Counted from the stretch's first letter, positions 18,532 to 27,988 are shown. The stretch is DNA of 64,000 nucleotides from Methanoregula sp. (GCF_028712425.1 NZ_JAQTQD010000012.1:1-64000); one strand, 5' to 3'. The notes: generated by a model from the sequence alone, not told the origin. A program made the numbers and translations.

Positions 18532-18709
18532 TATCCACCTCGACAGGAGAACGATGTGACCGGGAACAGCCCGTACACAGGGATCACCATAGTGTCTCTA
18601 CTACTGTTTGGACAGGAGGGTTATTAGGTTTCTCGTCCCGGGAGCCTTTCCACCGACGGCAGGATATGCCCGGTATTACTGTGCCGCATCAGGGATTGCA
18701 ACGGCCAAA

Positions 18710-18723
18710 TTGTATTTATACAA
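18710..18723. promoter_or_regulatory. Palindrome TTGTAT-TT-ATACAA overlapping putative TATA box of CBS operon
   Basis: Perfect 6+2+6 inverted repeat 58 bp upstream of ATG 18781. Confidence 0.5.
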
Positions 18724-18780
18724 GGGGAAGGGAGTATGCTAATTGTAATCATCAGCAAAAGCACTTCAAGGAGGTGACTC

Positions 18781-19347
18781 ATGAAAAAGACAAACAACAC
18801 AATCCGGGTGGAGACCCATGTCCCCGTCAGGGAAGTGATGCGGAAGAACCCGATCATGATCGGTATTGAGGCAACCGCGGCAAAGGCCGCGAGGGCCATG
18901 TGCACCGAGGAAGTCGGGAGCGTCATCATCCTCAAGAACACGAAGCCGATTGGTATCGTGACCGAGGAGGACCTTGCCTGCAAAGTGGTGGCAAAGGATC
19001 AGAAACCCAGCACAGTACGTGTATCCGATATCATGAGCACGCCACTCATTACGGTGAGTGCGGAGAAGACGGTAGTGGACGCTGCCACGATGATGGTGAA
19101 GCGGAAGGTCAGGAGGCTTCCCGTTGTCGACAAGGAGGGGAAGGTCATCGGGATCGTAACCGTCCGGGACCTCCTTACCGTATCCAACGAGCTCAACGAG
19201 CTCCTCAACGACATCATCGAGATCAACCGTGAGGAGATCGTGGAGCAGGGGATCTGCGCCCACTGCAGCCAGATGTCTGATGATCTGAAGCGGGTGGACA
19301 ACGTGATGCTCTGCCCCTCCTGCCGGGAGGAGGAAAACCTCAGATGA
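18781..19347 (+). CDS. CBS-domain protein with C-terminal CxxC...CxxC zinc-ribbon-like motif
   Basis: Two CBS repeats; CAHCSQMSDDLKRVDNVMLCPSC; SD ggaggtg upstream. Confidence 0.88.
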   Translation: MKKTNNTIRVETHVPVREVMRKNPIMIGIEATAAKAARAMCTEEVGSVIILKNTKPIGIVTEEDLACKVVAKDQKPSTVRVSDIMSTPLITVSAEKTVVDAATMMVKRKVRRLPVVDKEGKVIGIVTVRDLLTVSNELNELLNDIIEINREEIVEQGICAHCSQMSDDLKRVDNVMLCPSCREEENLR

Positions 19348-20093
19348 AAACAGCACAGGATTTCATCGTCGAGATCCCTGTGCTGAAACCGAGCGACCGG
19401 ATAACAAAGGCACGGCAGATCCTGCGTGATGACCGGTTCCGTGAAGTCTATGTCGTGGATGCAAAGAAAGGCCTCCTCGGGTACATTGACATCACGGACG
19501 GCCTGCGGGTGACCGCGACCAAATCGGACGTGACCGTCGAGGGTTTTGTCAGGGATGCCCCCGTCGCAAACCCGGCCGACACGGTTGAACAGGTGGCAGG
19601 GATGATGAAACAGTTCCGTACGGACAGCGTCGCGGTTGTCACCGGCAAAAAGCAGGTGGCCGGAGGTGTCCTCCTTGCCGACATCTTCCCGGTCATCATA
19701 TCGAAAAACAAGCTTCATGGCCCGGTCTCACGGTACATGACAAAGAAGATTGTATCAGCACAACCATCTGACAGTATCCAGAAGGTATACACCCTGATCA
19801 TGGACAGCGGATTTGCGGCCTTCCCCGTGGTGGAGAAGAAGAAGGTTGTCGGGGTCATCTCCCGGCGCGACCTGATCAGTCATTCCCGTGCACGGTCGGC
19901 AATTGCACAGCGCAGCAGCGCGACGGCCGGTGACCTGATGACGCGGGACGTGGTCTCGGTCTCCCCCGCGGAGCCGGTCAGCACCGCTGCGGAACTGCTC
20001 GTCATGCGCGATGTCAGCCTCCTGCCGGTTGTTGACAGGGACCAGCTGGTCGGGGTTGTCAACCGCCACGATGTCCTTTCGGCACTTGCATAA
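19344..20093 (+). CDS. Multi-CBS-domain protein
   Basis: Repeated CBS motifs (FPVVEKKKVVGVISRRDL, LPVVDRDQLVGVVNRHDVL); ATGA overlap with previous gene. Confidence 0.88.
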   Translation: MKTAQDFIVEIPVLKPSDRITKARQILRDDRFREVYVVDAKKGLLGYIDITDGLRVTATKSDVTVEGFVRDAPVANPADTVEQVAGMMKQFRTDSVAVVTGKKQVAGGVLLADIFPVIISKNKLHGPVSRYMTKKIVSAQPSDSIQKVYTLIMDSGFAAFPVVEKKKVVGVISRRDLISHSRARSAIAQRSSATAGDLMTRDVVSVSPAEPVSTAAELLVMRDVSLLPVVDRDQLVGVVNRHDVLSALA

Positions 20094-20179
20094 CGGGAAG
20101 GATGTGGCCTGAACATGCTAAAAAACCGGGATGGTTTTCCCCGGAACGTAGAGAATAATTAGATTTTTGGAGGATATGG

Positions 20180-21121
20180 ATGCACCAGAATGGCCGGACC
20201 ACAAAACAGGGCAACCGGCTCCTGAAGATGCAGGGAAAACTCGACCGCGGGCCGGTGGAGTTCAATTCCCGTATCGCGGAACAGGAAGGAGAGATCATGG
20301 CAATCGCGACCCGCGATGTCATATCGCTGCCCCAGACGCAGAGCATCATGGCGGCGGTGGAGCAGATGACGGCATGCGGGTTCCGCCGGCTTCCCGTGAC
20401 CGATGCAGGCACGAAGCGGCTGCTTGGGATTGTCACGTCAGGTGACATCATCAACTTCCTGGGCGGGGGAGACAAGTACCAGCTGGTCCAGGTGCGGCAC
20501 AACGGCAACCTGATTGCCGCTGTGAACGAGGCAATCCGCACGATCATGACACCGCAGCCCGCAACGCTCGGGAGCGATGCCCGGATACTCGATGCGGTCG
20601 AGGTAATCACCACAAAGAAGATCGGGGGACTGCCGATCGTGGACAAGGGGGGCGTCCTTCTCGGGATTGCAACGGAACGCGATGTCCTGTCGGTGCTTGC
20701 TTCGGGGAGGAGCCCGCTGCATGTCGAGGACATCATGAGTTCTTCACTCAGGGTCACTGCCCCGGACTGCCCGATTGCAACGGTGACGCGTGACATGACA
20801 AAGCACCGCTTCCGGCGCCTGCCGGTGGTGAGCGACGATGTGCTGTACGGGATCGTGACGGCAACCGACATCATGCGCTACCTCGGGAGCCGGGAAGTGT
20901 TCTCGAAGATGGTGACCGGCAATGTCGCCGAAGTGACAGGGCTCCCCGTCAGGAACCTGATTGCCGGGGAACTCTTCACCACAAGCCCGGAGAAGACCAT
21001 CAACCAGGTGGCACAGGAGATGCTCAAAAAGAACATCGGGGCACTTCCGGTCATCGAGGACTCCCGGCTTGTCGGGCTCGTCACCGAGTTCGACCTGGTA
21101 CGGGCGTTTTCCGGGGGGTGA
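20180..21121 (+). CDS. Multi-CBS-domain protein
   Basis: About four CBS motifs (RRLPVTDAGTKRLLGIVTSGDI, GLPIVDKGGVLLGIATERDV, RRLPVVSDDVLYGIVTATDI, GALPVIEDSRLVGLVTEFDL). Confidence 0.9.
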   Translation: MHQNGRTTKQGNRLLKMQGKLDRGPVEFNSRIAEQEGEIMAIATRDVISLPQTQSIMAAVEQMTACGFRRLPVTDAGTKRLLGIVTSGDIINFLGGGDKYQLVQVRHNGNLIAAVNEAIRTIMTPQPATLGSDARILDAVEVITTKKIGGLPIVDKGGVLLGIATERDVLSVLASGRSPLHVEDIMSSSLRVTAPDCPIATVTRDMTKHRFRRLPVVSDDVLYGIVTATDIMRYLGSREVFSKMVTGNVAEVTGLPVRNLIAGELFTTSPEKTINQVAQEMLKKNIGALPVIEDSRLVGLVTEFDLVRAFSGG

Positions 21122-21966
21122 AGGCGGTGCTGGCGCGCGATGTAATGACGACCACCGTGTTCGTTGTTGAGCCCAACGCAACGATCGCCCATGCCCGGAA
21201 CCTGATGGTCCGGCACCGGATCTCCCGCCTGCCCGTGATTGATGCGGGGAACCTTGCCGGCATCATCACCAAGAAGGACATCGCGTACCGCCTCCGGCAG
21301 GGCGAACCCGCCTGGCGCCGCCGCCCCCTTGACCGGATACCGGTGGGAGCGCTCATGACTGAAAAGCCCCTTGTTGTCGCACCTGACACCGGTGTACGGG
21401 AGATCGCGCGGATCTTCTCAAGAGAGAACATCAGCTGCTTCCCCGTTGTGGATGAAGGTGCGGTGGCGGGGATCGTGACCAAGACCGATCTGATGAAATC
21501 CGCCCTTGTCCGGGCCTTGGACTGCCCGGCTAAGGACGTGATGGAGGATGTGGCAACGGTCAGCCGCTACCACTCGCTCGACCATGTGGTCGGCGTGATG
21601 AGCGAACGACACGACAAGGTCCTGGTTCTCGACGATGACGGCACCCTTGCGGGGATCATCACCGAGACCAACCTTGCCTTCTACGAAGACGAACCGAAGA
21701 TCTCGGGTGTGGTTGGAAAAGACATAACGATACGGAGACGCGGGACAGCGGCCGGAAAAGCCGGGCAGACCCTGATGGTCATCCCCCCGGTGGCTGCGGA
21801 GGACCTGATGACGAGCCCTGTCATCACGGTTGACGCAAACACCCCTCTTCCGGACGCGATTGCACTGATGGAAAAACACCATGTCAACAGCGTTGTTGTC
21901 ATGGACAAAAGTACCATTGCTGGGATACTGAAACGCGACGATATCATAAAGGAAGTGGCGAAATGA
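21118..21966 (+). CDS. Multi-CBS-domain protein
   Basis: About four CBS motifs; start overlaps previous stop. Confidence 0.88.
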   Translation: MKAVLARDVMTTTVFVVEPNATIAHARNLMVRHRISRLPVIDAGNLAGIITKKDIAYRLRQGEPAWRRRPLDRIPVGALMTEKPLVVAPDTGVREIARIFSRENISCFPVVDEGAVAGIVTKTDLMKSALVRALDCPAKDVMEDVATVSRYHSLDHVVGVMSERHDKVLVLDDDGTLAGIITETNLAFYEDEPKISGVVGKDITIRRRGTAAGKAGQTLMVIPPVAAEDLMTSPVITVDANTPLPDAIALMEKHHVNSVVVMDKSTIAGILKRDDIIKEVAK

Positions 21967-22739
21967 CAAAAGAAGTTTTTATCAAAGACGTAATGGCAAA
22001 GCCCACAACCATAGCAAAATCAGCCAAGATAACCGAAGCGCTCGACAAGATGCTGGATGCCGGCCTCGACCCCCTGATCGCGGTCAACAACAATACGGTG
22101 GTCGGCACGGTATCGCGCCAGGCGATAGCGGAGAAGCTCGGGAGCAAACAGAACTCCGGTATTGCCCCGACCGCTATCCACGTGGCGAGCGTTGTCAAAG
22201 AGGACTTCACGAGCGTCTATCCCGATGAGAGTATCAACGTCCTGATCCCCCTCCTGCAGCAGTACAAGCTGGTGGTGGTTTACGACGCCGATCACAAGCT
22301 GATCGGGCAGGTCAGTGCCGGCGACCTCTTAAAGAAGTACCCGCCCGAGAACGGCCTTGATGAAGCCATCGAGAAGGCAGTGACCATCGAAGCGGACGAG
22401 CGCGTTGTCCACCTCCGGCGCCGGATGATGGATGACAACATCACCCGGTTCATCGTGACCGAGCACGAGAAGTACACCGGCATCGTCACCGAGACCGATG
22501 TTGCAGTTGCGATGCGGGAGTTCCGGAAGCAGGTGGATGGAAACCACCAGGACCACCGGATCCGGAACCTGCTTGTCAAGGACATCATGAGCACCCCCCT
22601 CATCTCGGTCGAGAAGACGACGAAGGTTGCCGACGTGGTTGCAACGATGCTCAAAAAGAACATCAGCACGATCCCCGTCATGGAAAAGGGGAAGCTGGCA
22701 GGCGTTGTGACGCGGCGCTCGCTTGTGAACGCCCTCTAA
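21963..22739 (+). CDS. Multi-CBS-domain protein
   Basis: About four CBS motifs; ATGA overlap with previous stop. Confidence 0.9.
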   Translation: MTKEVFIKDVMAKPTTIAKSAKITEALDKMLDAGLDPLIAVNNNTVVGTVSRQAIAEKLGSKQNSGIAPTAIHVASVVKEDFTSVYPDESINVLIPLLQQYKLVVVYDADHKLIGQVSAGDLLKKYPPENGLDEAIEKAVTIEADERVVHLRRRMMDDNITRFIVTEHEKYTGIVTETDVAVAMREFRKQVDGNHQDHRIRNLLVKDIMSTPLISVEKTTKVADVVATMLKKNISTIPVMEKGKLAGVVTRRSLVNAL

Positions 22740-22756
22740 AAGCCGGATCTCCCTCC

Positions 22757-22766
22757 CCTTTTTTTT
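22757..22766 (+). terminator. T-rich archaeal-type terminator after CBS operon
   Basis: CCTTTTTTTT about 18-27 bp after the last CBS stop. Confidence 0.45.
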
Positions 22767-22804
22767 AAAAGGCATTATGAGGAACAGGTACGGATAATTC
22801 CTCT

Positions 22805-24001
22805 ATGACACCCGACGAGACGGGAAGACCGGAACAGCGGGTCCAGGCATATCGTCTTGTCCTCATCTTCGGCATCATTGCGGCCCTCGGGGACGTGGTA
22901 TATGAAGGGGGCCGGAGCGTTGCCGGGCCTTTCCTGCTCGTCCTGGGTGCATCGGCCTTCACGGTCTCGTTCATTGCCGGGTTTGGCGAGTTTGTCGGGT
23001 ATGCGATCCGGATCGCGACCGGCTATCTCGCAGACAAGACACGGCAGTACTGGATCTTTGTTTTTGCCGGCTACCTGCTAATTGGTGCAATCCCCCTCCT
23101 CGTCCTTGCCGGCAGCTGGGAGATCGCGGCCTGCCTCCTGATCGCCGAGCGGATCGGGAAAGCAGTCCGCTCCCCGGCAAAGGACGCCATCCTCTCCCAT
23201 GCAACGACATCGATCGGGAGGGGCTGGGGGTTCGGCCTCCACGAGGCCCTTGACCAGATTGGCGCCGTGGCCGGGCCGCTCCTTTTCGTTGCGGCGCTGG
23301 CGGCCGGGGGGGAATACCGGGGAGGCTTTGCCCTGCTTGCCATCCCGTTTATCCTCCTTGTTATCGCGCTCGCCGCTGCCTGGAAGAGTATGCCCGATCC
23401 GCTGGCGTTCGAGGCAGGTGTCCGGGCGCCACGGACGCAGGATACAAAAGCGGGAAAGAACCGCCGGCTCCGGCTCTATGCTGTTTTCACGGCCCTGACC
23501 ATGGCCGGGTTCGTTGTCTTCCCGCTCCTCGCCTTCCATTACAAGGCACTTGGTATCATTCCGGATGCGGAGATCCCGCTCTTCTATGCCATTGCCATGG
23601 GTGTCGATGCGGTAGCCGCCCTGGCGATCGGCAAGGCATATGACCGGTACGGTATCAGCGTCCTCACTCTCGTCCCGGTTACCGGCATCCTGATAGCCCT
23701 CGTTGCGTTCTCCCCCTCATACCCTGTGGCACTTGCAGGGGCTGTACTGTGGGGTATTTCGATGGGTATGCAGGAGACCGTCCTCCGCGCTGCTGTTGCA
23801 GACCTCACTGCCATGGGCGAGCGCGGTTTTGCCTACGGTATCTTCAACACCATCTATGGCGGTGCATGGTTCGCCGGGAGCATGGCGATTGGCGCCCTGT
23901 ATATGGTAAACCCATTCTATGCTGCAGGATTCATGGTGCTGCTGCAGGCCGCCGCACTGCCGGTCCTGCTGTGGCTGGTAATGGATCGCCATACCCCATG
24001 A
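22805..24001 (+). CDS. MFS transporter
   Basis: 398 aa with about 12 TM segments; GFGEFVGYAIRIATGYLADKTRQYW. Confidence 0.88.
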   Translation: MTPDETGRPEQRVQAYRLVLIFGIIAALGDVVYEGGRSVAGPFLLVLGASAFTVSFIAGFGEFVGYAIRIATGYLADKTRQYWIFVFAGYLLIGAIPLLVLAGSWEIAACLLIAERIGKAVRSPAKDAILSHATTSIGRGWGFGLHEALDQIGAVAGPLLFVAALAAGGEYRGGFALLAIPFILLVIALAAAWKSMPDPLAFEAGVRAPRTQDTKAGKNRRLRLYAVFTALTMAGFVVFPLLAFHYKALGIIPDAEIPLFYAIAMGVDAVAALAIGKAYDRYGISVLTLVPVTGILIALVAFSPSYPVALAGAVLWGISMGMQETVLRAAVADLTAMGERGFAYGIFNTIYGGAWFAGSMAIGALYMVNPFYAAGFMVLLQAAALPVLLWLVMDRHTP

Positions 24002-24048
24002 CCTGTCCAGGGATCTGACACCATTCCGGGGGAGGGATCCAAAGGCCA

Positions 24049-24960
24049 GTGCATGGCAATCCGTCACCTGTATGTAGTTTTGGTACGCATGTTGTGGGAG
24101 AGGATGGTTGCTTGCCAGAGGATGTAACGTTCCGCACAATGACAAAAGAAGAGGTTGGCACGGCGGTTGCATGGGCTGCGCGCGAAGGCTGGAATCCCGG
24201 GCAGCGGGATGCCGAGTGCTTCTGGCCACTGGACCCGGAAGGATTCTTCTGTGCAGAGGCGGACGGGAAGATCGTAGGCACGGCATCGGTTGTCAACTAC
24301 AATGATCGCTTCTCATTTGGCGGGTTCTATATCGTGGACAACACGTACCGCGAGCAGGGCATCGGGAAACAGCTGTGCCGGCATGCGATGCGCCATGCCG
24401 GTTCCCGGGTCGTTGGCATCGATGGCGTGGTCGCCATGGTGGAGAAATACCAGCAGCGGATGGGCTTTTTCATGCATTACAACAATGCCCGGTACGAGGG
24501 GAAAGGCGGGGGAAGGATGCCGGCCGGGCTCGTGCCGGTCCGCGACGTTGACTTCCGGTCTCTTGCCGACTTCGATGCTGCCCACTTCCCCGCCCGCCGC
24601 GAACGTTTCCTCGAGCACTGGATCAGCCAGCCCGGCCATTCCGGGCTTGCGCGGCTGAATGGGGACGAGGAAATTATCGGGTACGGGGTGCGGAGGCCCT
24701 GCCAGCCCGGGTACAAGATCGGGCCGCTCTTTGCACGGGACCGGGCCACCGCCGAGATGATCCTTGACGGGCTCCGGGCAGGTATCCCCGATGAACCGTT
24801 TTTCCTTGATATTCCGGTACCGAACGAATCCGCTGTCGCACTGGTGAAGGACCGGGGCATGAATGCTGTCTTCTTCACGGCCCGGCTCTATTCCACAAAG
24901 GATCCCGTCCCGCTTCCGCTGGATGAGATCTTTGGCGTGACAACGTTTGAGCTGGGGTAA
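24049..24960 (+). CDS. GNAT-family N-acetyltransferase
   Basis: FYIVDNTYREQGIGKQLCRHAM acetyl-CoA-binding motif; start uncertain (TTG 24112 also possible). Confidence 0.8.
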   Translation: MHGNPSPVCSFGTHVVGEDGCLPEDVTFRTMTKEEVGTAVAWAAREGWNPGQRDAECFWPLDPEGFFCAEADGKIVGTASVVNYNDRFSFGGFYIVDNTYREQGIGKQLCRHAMRHAGSRVVGIDGVVAMVEKYQQRMGFFMHYNNARYEGKGGGRMPAGLVPVRDVDFRSLADFDAAHFPARRERFLEHWISQPGHSGLARLNGDEEIIGYGVRRPCQPGYKIGPLFARDRATAEMILDGLRAGIPDEPFFLDIPVPNESAVALVKDRGMNAVFFTARLYSTKDPVPLPLDEIFGVTTFELG

Positions 24961-25020
24961 GGCCGGCTCTTTTTTTTCCAGAATTATTTTTCATCGCGTT
25001 CGACCGGTCGATTTGATGGG

Positions 25021-25040
25021 TTCCCCTGCCCGACCCCCCT
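25021..25040 (+). repeat. 20-bp repeat copy 1: TTCCCCTGCCCGACCCCCCT
   Basis: Exact match to 25351-25370 and reverse complement of 25121-25140. Confidence 0.95.
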
Positions 25041-25120
25041 TCAGTTCCAATGGAAGAAATATTCAGGGAAATCCGTCGTGTTTTCTACTGGAAATTATGG
25101 TAGTTTTAGTAACTGCAAAA

Positions 25121-25140
25121 AGGGGGGTCGGGCAGGGGAA
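25121..25140 (-). repeat. 20-bp repeat copy 2, inverted
   Basis: AGGGGGGTCGGGCAGGGGAA is the exact reverse complement of copies 1 and 3. Confidence 0.95.
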
Positions 25141-25350
25141 AAAATTTTGGCGCCGGAAAAAATGGCGTGAAATTTTTTTTTCCATGCGGGATTCTCAGCG
25201 GGCAGTAACGTTCGATCCTGCTGAAAGGGCGATACCTTTTCTGACGCAAATTCCTTGTGTTGATAGCATAGTGAGGGCTGGTTTTTCTGCACCTGGCAAT
25301 GTGGAATTCCGGAAAAATTTTTTGTAAACGCGGTTTGGGAAAAAGAAAAT

Positions 25351-25370
25351 TTCCCCTGCCCGACCCCCCT
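25351..25370 (+). repeat. 20-bp repeat copy 3
   Basis: Exact match to copy 1; with copy 2 it bounds a 250-bp segment as terminal inverted repeats. Confidence 0.95.
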
Positions 25371-25452
25371 GTGTGCGATCACCAGATGATTAATGGTTAT
25401 AATAATTCACTGGGTGAATGAGAGCTGGAGATAAAGGAACAGACAAAAAGAA

Positions 25453-25701
25453 TTATTGCTCGTCTTTGTGATAGAGCGCAAGAAATACAATGGTGTCATC
25501 GCCCCGGTCGTAGCAGCAGGATAACCGGAACGGGGGGATGTAGACTTCCCGGGTCTGCCTGCGGTAGTATCGCATGGGTTTTCCCACGAAAGGATCCTCA
25601 ACAATTCTGAGGATCTGCTGCTTCACCCGCTCCTTGAGCCCGGCATCCCTGATCTTGCGGAGGATCTTCTCAAAGTGCGGGTGGTAGGCAACGCTCACCA
25701 T
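25453..25701 (-). CDS. RelE/ParE-superfamily toxin
   Basis: 82 aa; FEKILRKIRDAGLKERVKQQILRIVEDPFVGKPMRYYRRQTREVYIPPFRLSCCYDRGDDTIVFLALYHKDEQ. Confidence 0.82.
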   Translation of the reverse strand: MVSVAYHPHFEKILRKIRDAGLKERVKQQILRIVEDPFVGKPMRYYRRQTREVYIPPFRLSCCYDRGDDTIVFLALYHKDEQ

Positions 25702-25961
25702 GACTTCATCTCATCGATGAAGTCGCCGGATTTCATCTTCCGGAATGAACCTTTTTTGTATTCCTGGAGTGCAGCCTCCGTCTTCTCTGCAAAGACGATA
25801 TCGTCCCGCAGTGACGGTTCGAGATCCGCGAGCGGTTTTAGGATAATCCGCTCGCCCTCCCTAATGATGAGCAGCTTCTCGCCCTCAGGCAGGTCGGCCC
25901 GCATCGATGCCGGAATGACGACCTGGCCCTTGGAACTCATCGTGGTGATTGCGACATCCAT
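25695..25961 (-). CDS. AbrB/MazE-type antitoxin
   Basis: MDVAITTMSSKGQVVIPASMRADLPEGEKLLIIREGERIILKP; overlaps toxin gene; start trimmed. Confidence 0.87.
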   Translation of the reverse strand: MDVAITTMSSKGQVVIPASMRADLPEGEKLLIIREGERIILKPLADLEPSLRDDIVFAEKTEAALQEYKKGSFRKMKSGDFIDEMKSW

Positions 25962-25969
25962 AATGATAT

Positions 25970-25985
25970 GTAAGATATGTCTTAC
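25970..25985. promoter_or_regulatory. Near-palindrome GTAAGATATGTCTTAC upstream of AbrB/RelE pair
   Basis: Inverted arms GTAAGA/TCTTAC just upstream of the antitoxin start. Confidence 0.45.
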
Positions 25986-26141
25986 TTGAGACCTTATCAG
26001 GATTTGTATGGCTCTCATCTTACTGCCCCGTGATCGAGATTCGTGAAATATTCGTGGCCATAGATTGTATGGTGCCTTCGAGGACAGCCAGCGATAGTGT
26101 ATCCGGTGGGGGAATCTCGTTTCATGGTCTGCCACCTGTTT

Positions 26142-27146
26142 TCAGCAACTGCACCCGGAGCTGTCGCGGGAATCCCACTGGCTTATACTGCTTCCCATGT
26201 TCCCTTCAGTAACCTGAAGGAAGGGGCTGGTAATGGCAAGGTACGCGACAAGCACGCGTTCCGAAGACCGGGCAAATTTCACAGTATTGCGCAGTTCCCC
26301 GTTCATTCCGTTACGGGTAAATCCGATCTTCTCGGAACAGACCTTCCACTCGGGATCATGGCTGACTGCGGAACCGTAGGTCACGCTTTCTACCTGCTCA
26401 CCGTAGATGATGTAGAATGTCCCGGTTGTTGTTACCGAGAAGACTTCCGCACCTTCCACGGAATGGAATGTATCGGTCCTTGTCTTGTTTACCCAATAGA
26501 GCGGGACCGTCGTGTCTCCCGTCACCGGCAGGACAAGATCGATGCGCTGGATCGTATCGTTACTCTCAGTCAAAGAAATATAGGTGCGGTCCCGGGGATG
26601 CAGGGCCAGGGCATCTTCTCTGCTCAAGGAAGTCCTGCTGTTCCGGCTCCCGACATAGCGGGGAATAAGGGTATAGGTCCGTATGCTCTCATTATCCGCA
26701 AGGACTTCGGTAACGTTCGAACCGGTCGTGACAAGGATGAGACGGGTGTCCGGGAACTCAAACATCCCGATAACAGATCGTTCACCGCCCACAACCTGTG
26801 CCCGGGCAAGGAGCGTATCGATAACATCTTTTTTCGGCGGGTAGTCCAGCATCGGCGGTATCGCGGGAGCGGGATCCGGCTCGGCTTCGCCGAATTCATG
26901 CAGCAGGCTCTCCGTATAGGTCGGGACGACCGTGCTGGTAAAGGTCATTGTAATCGTATCTGCCCCGCAGGTGCCGACAGGCAGCCTGAGCTCAGGACCA
27001 TAGAGCAGGACAGCAGATCCCACAAGGATAATGCAGATGCATACCGTAAGGAGAACCGGGGTGCTCTTCTTCCGTACAGGAGGATGAACCGTGCCGGCAT
27101 CCCCGGTTTTGTCGTTTTGTCCGGTGTTCATTTCATCATTGTTCAT
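26142..27146 (-). CDS. Hypothetical membrane-anchored secreted protein
   Basis: Single N-terminal TM (TPVLLTVCICIILVGSAVLLY), 334 aa; 4-nt overlap with next gene. Confidence 0.7.
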   Translation of the reverse strand: MNNDEMNTGQNDKTGDAGTVHPPVRKKSTPVLLTVCICIILVGSAVLLYGPELRLPVGTCGADTITMTFTSTVVPTYTESLLHEFGEAEPDPAPAIPPMLDYPPKKDVIDTLLARAQVVGGERSVIGMFEFPDTRLILVTTGSNVTEVLADNESIRTYTLIPRYVGSRNSRTSLSREDALALHPRDRTYISLTESNDTIQRIDLVLPVTGDTTVPLYWVNKTRTDTFHSVEGAEVFSVTTTGTFYIIYGEQVESVTYGSAVSHDPEWKVCSEKIGFTRNGMNGELRNTVKFARSSERVLVAYLAITSPFLQVTEGNMGSSISQWDSRDSSGCSC

Positions 27147-27988
27147 CGTTGTTCACCATCGCGGGCATCGACCAGCAGCGGGAAGGGCTCGGTTTCGGCC
27201 CCCGGTTTCACCACATAAAAAGCCCAGACCGGGATGCAGGCATCCTGCGTGATTACCCGGGCCGGCGGAGGGGGATCATGCGTACCTTCCAGAATATAGT
27301 ATCCCGTTCCGACCTGCACGATCCTGCTGCCATCCATACAGCACTGGGGCTTCCGGAGCAGATCGCCATCCCGGAGTTTCCGGAGGGCCGCATCAGGAGC
27401 AATGATCGGGTTTGTGCCGTTTGGTTCCAGGACGCTCCACTGCCCGGAGAGGCCGACAAGTTCCCCCTCTTCCCCCAGTTCGACCGAGATCCCCGTGTTC
27501 ATAACGGGGGTGTTGTTGACGTACTGCCGGTACGTGACCAGCGTGTACTGGGGGAAACGTTCTTCGGTCATACCGGTCGCCAGGTTGTACTGGTTCAGGA
27601 AGACCTGTTCGGTCTTCTCACGCACGGCACCTTCAGGCAGCCCCCCGTAAGCGGCCAGGGCTTTCTCTGCAAGAGCGGGCGCATCCTCAACAGACGGGAT
27701 CGCGCTCTTCACCGTCAGGGCAGTACCGGAATCCATTGAATTCCGGTCGAGCGAGACAACGCGGTACTGCGGTACGGTTGCCGGGGACTGCGGCAACGGG
27801 CAATCCAGGGCGATGGACTCGTTATCCTCGGGCAGAGCTGCAGGGGAAAGGGCATTGTCCGGGGCCGGTGGCCTGAAGTACCCGCTGTCTGCGATGCCGG
27901 TCATTTCCAGTCCCAGAACCATGCAGCCTGCAAGGAGGACTGCAACCACGAGCCCTGTGCCGGCAAGGATCGTTTCCCGGGTCTTCAT
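27143..27988 (-). CDS. Hypothetical secreted/lipoprotein, PepSY-like features
   Basis: N-terminal TM plus LLAGC lipobox; A-rich helix and YVNNTPVMNTGISVELGEEGELVGLSG segment; 4-nt overlaps. Confidence 0.7.
   Translation of the reverse strand: MKTRETILAGTGLVVAVLLAGCMVLGLEMTGIADSGYFRPPAPDNALSPAALPEDNESIALDCPLPQSPATVPQYRVVSLDRNSMDSGTALTVKSAIPSVEDAPALAEKALAAYGGLPEGAVREKTEQVFLNQYNLATGMTEERFPQYTLVTYRQYVNNTPVMNTGISVELGEEGELVGLSGQWSVLEPNGTNPIIAPDAALRKLRDGDLLRKPQCCMDGSRIVQVGTGYYILEGTHDPPPPARVITQDACIPVWAFYVVKPGAETEPFPLLVDARDGEQR

Noticed and set aside
25021-25370. CRISPR array
   Set aside because: Only three repeat copies, one inverted, with unequal spacing (80 and 210 bp); no cas genes
24947-25382. 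ORFs on both strands across the repeat region
   Set aside because: Low-complexity translations through G/C- and A/T-rich repeats; no start/SD or family features
26097-27218. 373-aa plus-strand ORF
   Set aside because: Antisense to the hypothetical secreted gene 26142-27146, which has signal/TM features and coupled overlaps
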